Below, piece after piece: positions 14,472 to 19,558 of a DNA stretch of 19,558 bases. This DNA is from Firmicutes bacterium UBA2058 (GTDB lineage: Bacteria > Bacillota > Clostridia > Tissierellales > Sedimentibacteraceae), in the NCBI GenBank assembly GCA_002332905.1, contig DDAM01000070.1, positions 21,034 to 40,591 on the forward strand, in the 5' to 3' direction. Both the position numbers and the translations under genes were made by a program. The first letter of the stretch is position 1. Each line of letters opens with the position of its first letter. The notes under the pieces were generated by a model. It saw nothing but the letters and a program-made list of their open reading frames with translations. It searched no databases and was not told where the DNA came from.

Positions 14472-15695
14472 TTGAACAATAGTGCAATAAATGTCTATTC
14501 AGAAATAGGCAAATTAAAAAAAGTCATGCTGCACAGACCTGGTAATGAGTTGGAAAATTTAATGCCTGAATATTTGGAAAGGTTATTATTTGATGATATT
14601 CCTTATTTAAAGATTGCTCAGGAGGAGCATGATGCTTTTGCCGATATTTTAAGGCAAAATAATGTTGAGGTTGTATACTTAATTGATTTAGTAACGCAAT
14701 CTATTACTAGCGATGATATAAAAAATGAATTTATTAAGGAATTCATCAATGAAGCTGGAGTTAATAGCAGTAAAAAAGCAGAAGTATTGACAGATTATTT
14801 TAAATCCTTAGGTACTAAGGAAATGGTTTCAAAAATGATAGAAGGTATAAGAAAGTCAGAGCTTAAAAACTACACTAAAACTAATTTATTGGATTTTTTA
14901 GATGATGACTATCCATTTGTTGTCGATCCCCTACCAAACTTATATTTTACTAGAGATCCATATGCAACAATTGGTAATGGTGTTTCTATTCATAAAATGT
15001 TTACTGTTACAAGAAATAGAGAAACATTATTTGCAAAATATATTTTTAAATATAATCCAGAATTCAAGGGAACAAAGCTATGGTATGATAGAACAGAGAA
15101 TTTTTCATTAGAAGGTGGAGATATTCTTGTATTAAATAAGGATACAGTAGCAATAGGTATCTCTCAAAGAACTCATCCAAATTCAATTGAAAAGTTTTCT
15201 CAAAACATATTATCAGAAGAAAGTAGCTTTAAAAAGATTTTAGCGATTGATATTCCGAAAGAAAGAGCTTTTATGCACCTTGATACTGTATTTACTATGG
15301 TTGATTATGATAAGTTTACAATGCATCCAAATATCAGAAAAGATATTAGCTTGCATGTTCTTGAGCTTGATAGCAGTAAAAAACTCTGCATAAAGGAAGA
15401 GCATGGAACTTTAGAAGATATTTTAAAGAGGCATTTGAATTTAGATCATGTACAGCTAATTAAATGTGGCGGCAATAGTATAATTGATGCAGCACGTGAG
15501 CAATGGAATGATGGTTCCAATACTTTAGCAATAGCTCCTGGTGAGGTTGTAGTTTATTCAAGAAATCATGTTACTAACGAAGTTCTACAGCAAAACGGAG
15601 TTAAAACTCATATAATGCCTAGCTCAGAATTATCCAGAGGACGTGGAGGCCCAAGGTGTATGAGTATGCCACTTATAAGAGAATGTAAAAAATAA
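14472..15695 (+). CDS. arcA: Arginine deiminase
   Basis: A 407-residue cytosolic enzyme that hydrolyses arginine to citrulline and ammonia, the first step of the ADI pathway. Catalytic groups expected from the family are all visible: FTRDPYA (D162), SLEGGD (E214), FMHLDTVFTM (H269, D271) and the nucleophile in GGPRCMSMPL (C396). The start is taken as the TTG at 14472: it lies behind AAAGGTGGTG, gives the usual N-terminus (INVYSEIGKLKKVMLHRPG), and matches the family length. The ATGs at 14421 would add 17 residues foreign to the family. arcB follows after 27 nt with its own AGGAGG, so the genes form one operon. Confidence 0.96.
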   Translation: MNNSAINVYSEIGKLKKVMLHRPGNELENLMPEYLERLLFDDIPYLKIAQEEHDAFADILRQNNVEVVYLIDLVTQSITSDDIKNEFIKEFINEAGVNSSKKAEVLTDYFKSLGTKEMVSKMIEGIRKSELKNYTKTNLLDFLDDDYPFVVDPLPNLYFTRDPYATIGNGVSIHKMFTVTRNRETLFAKYIFKYNPEFKGTKLWYDRTENFSLEGGDILVLNKDTVAIGISQRTHPNSIEKFSQNILSEESSFKKILAIDIPKERAFMHLDTVFTMVDYDKFTMHPNIRKDISLHVLELDSSKKLCIKEEHGTLEDILKRHLNLDHVQLIKCGGNSIIDAAREQWNDGSNTLAIAPGEVVVYSRNHVTNEVLQQNGVKTHIMPSSELSRGRGGPRCMSMPLIRECKK

Positions 15696-15722
15696 CAAAC
15701 ACTAGGAGGATATTAGGATATT

Positions 15723-16715
15723 ATGCCTGTAAATTTAAAAGGAAGAAGTTTATTAACTTTATTAGATTTTACACCGTTAGAAATAAAATATTTAATTGAT
15801 TTAGCTCGTGATTTAAAGGCGAAGAAAAGGGCTGGAATATGTGAGCCAACACTAAAGGGTAAAAATGTTGTATTATTATTTGAAAAAACATCAACAAGAA
15901 CAAGATGTGCTTTTGAGGTTGCGTGCTTTGATGAAGGTGCTCATGTAACATTCTTAGATTCAAACAGCTCACAAATGGGCAAAAAGGAATCATTAGAAGA
16001 TACTGCTAAGGTACTCGGAAGATTTTATGATGGTATTGAATATAGAGGATTTGATCAACGAGTAGTTGAGCTTTTAGCTAAACATGCTGGAGTTCCAGTA
16101 TTTAATGGTTTAACAGATGACTTCCATCCAACGCAAATGATTGCCGATATGATGACTATAGAGGAGAAATTCGGTAAATTGAAAGGGCTTAATTTCACAT
16201 ACATGGGTGATGCAAGAAATAATATGGGTAACTCCTTAATGGTTGCATGTTCAAAATTAGGCTTAAACTTCACTGCATGTGCTCCAAAGGAATTATTCCC
16301 TAAGGAAGATTTAGTTGCACAATGTAAGCAAATAGCTTCTGAAAATGACTGCACAATTACACTAACTGATGATGTAAAAACAGGAACTACTAATGCTGAT
16401 ATTATATATACTGATATTTGGGTATCTATGGGTGAACCAGAAGAGGTATGGGAATCACGTATTAAGATGTTGTCAAAATACCAAGTAAATTCAGATGTTA
16501 TGAAAAATGCAAATAAAGATGCAATATTTATGCATTGTTTACCTTCTTTCCATGACACTAATACAACAGTTGCTAAAGACATAGAAAAGAAATTCGGATT
16601 AAAGGAAATGGAAGTAACTGATGAAGTGTTTTTATCAAGACAATCTGTAGTATTTGATGAAGCTGAAAATAGAATGCATTCTATAAAAGCAATATTAGTT
16701 GCTACAATGTCTTAA
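15723..16715 (+). CDS. arcB: Ornithine carbamoyltransferase (catabolic)
   Basis: A 330-residue cytosolic enzyme. In this pathway it converts citrulline and phosphate to ornithine and carbamoyl phosphate. Signatures: the carbamoyl-phosphate site STRTR (57-61), HPTQ (135-138), the ornithine-loop region around D231 and SMG (235-237), and HCLP (271-274). The place between arcA and arcC and the near-standard catabolic length support the catabolic form over biosynthetic argF, though the two cannot be told apart by motif alone. The ATG has TAGGAGG at 15702-15708. The stop is followed directly by a series of stem-loops before arcC, possibly setting lower arcC levels or RNA stability. Confidence 0.95.
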   Translation: MPVNLKGRSLLTLLDFTPLEIKYLIDLARDLKAKKRAGICEPTLKGKNVVLLFEKTSTRTRCAFEVACFDEGAHVTFLDSNSSQMGKKESLEDTAKVLGRFYDGIEYRGFDQRVVELLAKHAGVPVFNGLTDDFHPTQMIADMMTIEEKFGKLKGLNFTYMGDARNNMGNSLMVACSKLGLNFTACAPKELFPKEDLVAQCKQIASENDCTITLTDDVKTGTTNADIIYTDIWVSMGEPEEVWESRIKMLSKYQVNSDVMKNANKDAIFMHCLPSFHDTNTTVAKDIEKKFGLKEMEVTDEVFLSRQSVVFDEAENRMHSIKAILVATMS

Positions 16716-16788
16716 AAGAGTGAAGAAAAAACACTCTTCACAGAGTGAAATGTATTTCACTCTATGGTTTGCGATACCGTAAAACGGT
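16716..16788 (+). other. Three consecutive stem-loops between arcB and arcC
   Basis: Three perfect hairpins follow the arcB stop codon: AAGAGTG/CACTCTT (16716-16738), AGAGTGAAA/TTTCACTCT with a TGTA loop (16742-16763), and ACCGT/ACGGT (16776-16788). None has a T-run, and the arcC ribosome site follows at once, so they are not terminators. A role in RNA processing or protection, or a repeat element, is inferred. The middle one resembles the hairpins at 25-43 and 17762-17795. Confidence 0.75.
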
Positions 16789-16803
16789 GTAATGGAGGTA
16801 ATT

Positions 16804-17751
16804 ATGAGTAATTTAACTAAGGTTGTTGTAGCTTTAGGAGGCAACGCGCTTGAGGATAAGAGCTTGCCATCTACTGCTGAATCTCAACTTATTGTAGCTA
16901 AAAGAACTGCAAAATATATAGCTGATTTAAGCAGTCAAGGATATGAGATAGCAATTGTTCATGGTAATGGACCTCAGGTAGGTAGAATTTTATTAGCTTC
17001 TGAAACAGCTAAGGATGTTACTCCTGTTATGCCATTTGATGTATGTGGTGCAATGAGCCAAGGATATATTGGTTATCATATTCAACAGGGCTTAAGAGAG
17101 GCATTGAAAATGAAAAATAAAAACACCCCTGTTGTAAGTATAATTACACAGGTTGTTGTAGATAAAAATGACCCTGCTTTTCAAAATCCCACTAAACCGA
17201 TTGGACCTTTTTATACAGAGGAAGAAGCTAAATCACTTCAAACTGAAAAAGGCTATACAGTTAAGGAGGATGCTGGAAGAGGTTTTAGAAGAGTAGTACC
17301 ATCACCTATGCCAATTAAAATTATAGAATTAGAAACTATAAAACAGCTTTGGAATACAACTATTCCAATAGCTTGTGGTGGTGGTGGCATACCAGTTGTT
17401 GAGAGTTCAGATGGTAGTTTAGAAGGAATTGCCGCTGTTATTGACAAAGATTTGGCAGCAGAAAGACTTGCAGAAGATATAGATGCTGATATTCTTTTGA
17501 TTTTAACTGAGGTTGATAGAGTTTGTATAAACTTTAATAAATCAAACCAACAGGAATTAGCAAATTTGACAATAGAAGAAGCTAAAAAATATATGGATGA
17601 AGGACACTTTGCTCCAGGAAGTATGCTACCTAAGGTTCAAGCAGCAGTTAAATTTGCCGAATCAAAGTCCGGCAGAAAGGCTGTAATTACTTCTTTGAAT
17701 AAAGCTCAAGATGCTTTAACAGGAAATAGCGGAACGGTCATTCATAAGTAG
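16804..17751 (+). CDS. arcC: Carbamate kinase
   Basis: A 315-residue cytosolic enzyme that makes ATP from carbamoyl phosphate and ADP, releasing carbamate that breaks down to CO2 and ammonia: the energy-yielding step of arginine fermentation. Motifs: ALGGNAL (10-16), HGNGPQVG (53-60), DVCGAMSQGYIG (79-90), RRVVPSP (162-168), CGGGGIPV (191-198), DKDLAAE and GHFAPGSMLPKV (267-278). The ATG at 16804 is chosen because GGAGG (16794-16798) precedes it; the in-frame ATG at 16792 overlaps that site. It follows three intercistronic stem-loops and precedes another before the transporter gene. Confidence 0.97.
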   Translation: MSNLTKVVVALGGNALEDKSLPSTAESQLIVAKRTAKYIADLSSQGYEIAIVHGNGPQVGRILLASETAKDVTPVMPFDVCGAMSQGYIGYHIQQGLREALKMKNKNTPVVSIITQVVVDKNDPAFQNPTKPIGPFYTEEEAKSLQTEKGYTVKEDAGRGFRRVVPSPMPIKIIELETIKQLWNTTIPIACGGGGIPVVESSDGSLEGIAAVIDKDLAAERLAEDIDADILLILTEVDRVCINFNKSNQQELANLTIEEAKKYMDEGHFAPGSMLPKVQAAVKFAESKSGRKAVITSLNKAQDALTGNSGTVIHK

Positions 17752-17761
17752 TAATAACATG

Positions 17762-17795
17762 GTGAAAGGTGAAAACTGAAATTTTCACCTTTCAC
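17762..17795 (+). other. Long perfect stem-loop between arcC and the YfcC gene
   Basis: GTGAAAGGTGAAAA and TTTTCACCTTTCAC pair over 14 bp with a 6-nt loop, ten bases after the arcC stop. The following bases, TATATAATG, are not a T-run, and the transporter follows. It may be an intercistronic RNA-stability or processing site, or a partial terminator. It belongs to the same GTGAAA/TTTCAC group as the hairpins after arcB and after the NhaC-like gene. Confidence 0.75.
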
Positions 17796-17823
17796 TATAT
17801 AATGATAAGAAAGGTTGAAAAAC

Positions 17824-19242
17824 ATGAAGAAAAAATTTAAAATGCCAACAGCATATACTATACTATTTTGTATTATCATTGTTATGGCAATTTTAACTTG
17901 GATTATACCTCCTGGACAATATGATTATGTAGAGTCAGAGGACGGGTCTAAAGAACCAATTTCCGGAACATATCACAATGTAGAGCCAAACCAGCAAGGA
18001 GTAGGCGATGTTATACTTGCCCCTTTTGAAGGTTTTTACAACGCAGTTGATATAGCACTTTTTATATTGATGGTTGGGGGATTTTTGGGCGTAGTTATGA
18101 AAACTGGAGCAATAGATGCAGGTATATCTAACATAATAAAGATACTTAACGGAAGAGAAAAATGGATGATACCAATACTTATGTGCTTGTTTGGCTTAGG
18201 TGGAACAACATTTGGAATGGCCGAGGAAACAATTGCATTTTATCCTTTATTATTGCCTGTTTTTATAGCAGCCGGGTATGATGCTATAACAACCGTTTCA
18301 GTAGTATTAATTGGAGCAGGTGTTGGAGTATTATGTTCAACAGTTAACCCATTTGCCACAGGTATAGCAGCAGGATTTGCTGGAATCTCTCTAGGAAATG
18401 GAATAATTTTAAGAGTAATACAATTAATAATTCTAGAGGCTTTAGCTATTATATTTGTTATGAGATATGCAGAAAAAGTTAGAAAGGATCATACAAAGTC
18501 ATATGTTGCAGATATGTATGAAGAAAATAAAAAGCATTTTTCTTTTGGTGACAGTAATGACGAAAATCTAAAATTAACAGGTAAAAGAAAAATTACATTA
18601 ACTATATTTGCGGCAGTATTTATAGTAATGATTTATTCAGTTATACCATTTGAAGATATGGGAATTACTATGATTCCTACTCTTGGTTGGTGGTTTCAGG
18701 AACTTTCTGCATTATTCTTTATAGGAGCAATTATTATAGGGCTGTTTTATAGATTATCCGAAGATGAGCTGATAGGCGGATTTGTTGCAGGAGCTGCTGA
18801 TTTATTAGGTGTTGCGTTTATTATAGGTGTATCTAGAGGTATAACAGTAATAATGAATTCTGGTTTAATAACAGACACTATATTATACTGGGGTGAGACC
18901 TCACTAAGTGGAGTCGGTTCAATAGTATTTATTATATTAACATACTTATTTTATATCCCACTAGCATTTTTAATACCTTCTACATCTGGACTTGCAACTT
19001 TATCAATGCCAATTATGTCTCCACTTGCAGATTTTGCAGGAGTTGGACGTGATTTAGTAATAACAGCATTTCAATCAGCATCAGGTATTGTTAACCTTAT
19101 AACACCAACTAGTGCAGTCGTTATGGGCGGTTTAGCTATAGCAAGAGTCTCCTACGATAAATGGTTAAAATTTATTTGGAAATTTATATTATTAATATTG
19201 ATTATTACAATAATACTACTTGGTATATCAGCTGCATTTTAA
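17824..19242 (+). CDS. YfcC-family transporter, likely arginine/ornithine carrier
   Basis: A 472-residue integral membrane protein of the YfcC branch of the DcuC-like carriers, with roughly 12-13 hydrophobic segments. Features: the N-terminal ITWIIPPGQYDY-like motif (LTWIIPPGQYDY), a short external Gly/Asn region, MVGGFLGVVMKTGAIDAGI, FGLGGTTFGMAEETIAFYPL, and the C-terminal PLAFLIPSTSGLATLSMPIMSPLADFAGV. In many arc clusters a gene of this family replaces arcD; the place after arcC suggests exchange of ornithine for arginine, but the substrate is inferred. The ATG at 17824 has GAAAGG nine bases upstream. The in-frame TTG at 17815 touches that site and is less likely. Confidence 0.9.
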   Translation: MKKKFKMPTAYTILFCIIIVMAILTWIIPPGQYDYVESEDGSKEPISGTYHNVEPNQQGVGDVILAPFEGFYNAVDIALFILMVGGFLGVVMKTGAIDAGISNIIKILNGREKWMIPILMCLFGLGGTTFGMAEETIAFYPLLLPVFIAAGYDAITTVSVVLIGAGVGVLCSTVNPFATGIAAGFAGISLGNGIILRVIQLIILEALAIIFVMRYAEKVRKDHTKSYVADMYEENKKHFSFGDSNDENLKLTGKRKITLTIFAAVFIVMIYSVIPFEDMGITMIPTLGWWFQELSALFFIGAIIIGLFYRLSEDELIGGFVAGAADLLGVAFIIGVSRGITVIMNSGLITDTILYWGETSLSGVGSIVFIILTYLFYIPLAFLIPSTSGLATLSMPIMSPLADFAGVGRDLVITAFQSASGIVNLITPTSAVVMGGLAIARVSYDKWLKFIWKFILLILIITIILLGISAAF

Positions 19243-19311
19243 ATGCAAGTAATTAAAAACGAGGACTGTAACGTAATGTCATTAAGTTAAGATGTTGAGT
19301 AGTATAGAACT

Positions 19312-19352
19312 AAAAGGTCAAGGTATAAAAATAGATACCTTGATCTTTTTTT
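19312..19352 (+). terminator. Terminator of the arc operon
   Basis: AAAAGGTCAAGGTAT and ATACCTTGATCTTTT pair over about 15 bp with one G-T and an 8-nt loop, followed by a T-run. It lies 70 nt after the transporter stop. The 19243-19311 stretch has no gene I can support. Confidence 0.85.
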
Positions 19353-19423
19353 GCATTTTTTCAAAAAACACTTGACAAATCACCTAAAATTTGCGGTGAA
19401 GCCCTTAAAAGTATATAGATTTT

Positions 19424-19546
19424 ATGGAGGTTTCGCTAATTATTAATTACCCAAAGTGTCTAAAGGAAAAATTAATATCAATTGTAAAAGAAATGGCTGC
19501 ATCACCAGCTGAATTTGTAAAAAATCCAGGGAAAAATTATAAATAA
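19424..19546 (+). pseudogene. Broken N-terminal fragment of a transposase-like ORF
   Basis: A 40-codon ORF, beginning ATGGAGGTTTC, encodes a short helical segment ending KEMAASPAEFVKNPGKNYK and a stop. The EFVKNPGK-type motif resembles the start of IS4-like transposases as I remember them. Beyond the stop, the next frame reads NKFYP, which would fit a continuation, suggesting a frameshift. A TTGACA (19372-19377) and a TCACC/GGTGA inverted repeat (19380-19399) lie upstream. The window ends 12 nt later, so the element's true extent is unseen. The ATG itself overlaps the GGAGG, so the true start could lie downstream. Confidence 0.4.
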
Positions 19547-19558
19547 ATTTTATCCAAT

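Noticed and set aside
16055..16582. 175-codon minus-strand ORF opposite arcB
   Set aside because: Shadow frame of a highly conserved enzyme gene, without a ribosome site.
19249..19300. Possible insertion-sequence scar: minus-strand reading LNLMTLRYSPRF before a stop
   Set aside because: The text felt like sequence often found at IS ends, but without a search this cannot be supported; no inverted repeat pair or target duplication is visible.

Overview
The window is AT-rich DNA from a spore-forming Firmicute, most likely a member of the Clostridia. The signs are spore-coat genes cotJA-cotJB-cotJC, strong GGAGG ribosome binding sites, some TTG starts, a TPP riboswitch in front of an ECF-type thiamine transporter, an Fe-S aldo/keto reductase and a complete arginine deiminase (ADI) cluster. 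No rRNA, tRNA, CRISPR array or prophage was seen.

Layout. Positions 1-5152 are read on the minus strand: a nucleoid-associated protein, a RocB-like M20 peptidase and an NhaC-family antiporter (the last two overlap by 4 nt), preceded by thiT with its TPP riboswitch. Positions 5275-6585 are the plus-strand cotJABC operon with a sigma-E-like promoter. Positions 6699-7631 hold a minus-strand pair: an unknown single-membrane-span protein behind an unknown ORF whose start codon seems lost. Next comes a decayed 3' fragment of a second cotJC (7752-7932). A minus-strand Fe-S aldo/keto reductase (7990-9000) is divergent from a plus-strand MATE efflux gene with an elaborate leader. Then come a SmtB/ArsR metal sensor with a P1B-type Zn/Cd/Pb ATPase, and a lone PurM-like protein that resembles alpha-ribazole kinase. 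Positions 14472-19242 are arcA, arcB, arcC and a YfcC-family transporter. The right edge has a truncated transposase-like start.

How the genes work together. The arc genes turn arginine into ornithine, ammonia, CO2 and ATP, and the YfcC protein is the likely carrier. RocB-like plus NhaC-like may form a second amino-acid or peptide module. The sensor and ATPase form a self-contained metal-efflux operon. thiT is under thiamine pyrophosphate control. cotJABC makes an inner spore-coat layer.

Most worth a second look: (1) the MATE leader, with a palindrome inside a near-ideal promoter, a 9-codon upstream ORF and a terminator-like hairpin just before the ribosome site; (2) similar GTGAAA/TTTCAC stem-loops directly after stop codons in the arginine-related operons at both ends of the window; (3) the unknown gene pair lying between cotJC and a decayed second cotJC. 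I see no clear evidence for a wholly new multi-gene system. Most of the window is recognisable clostridial metabolism and stress functions.
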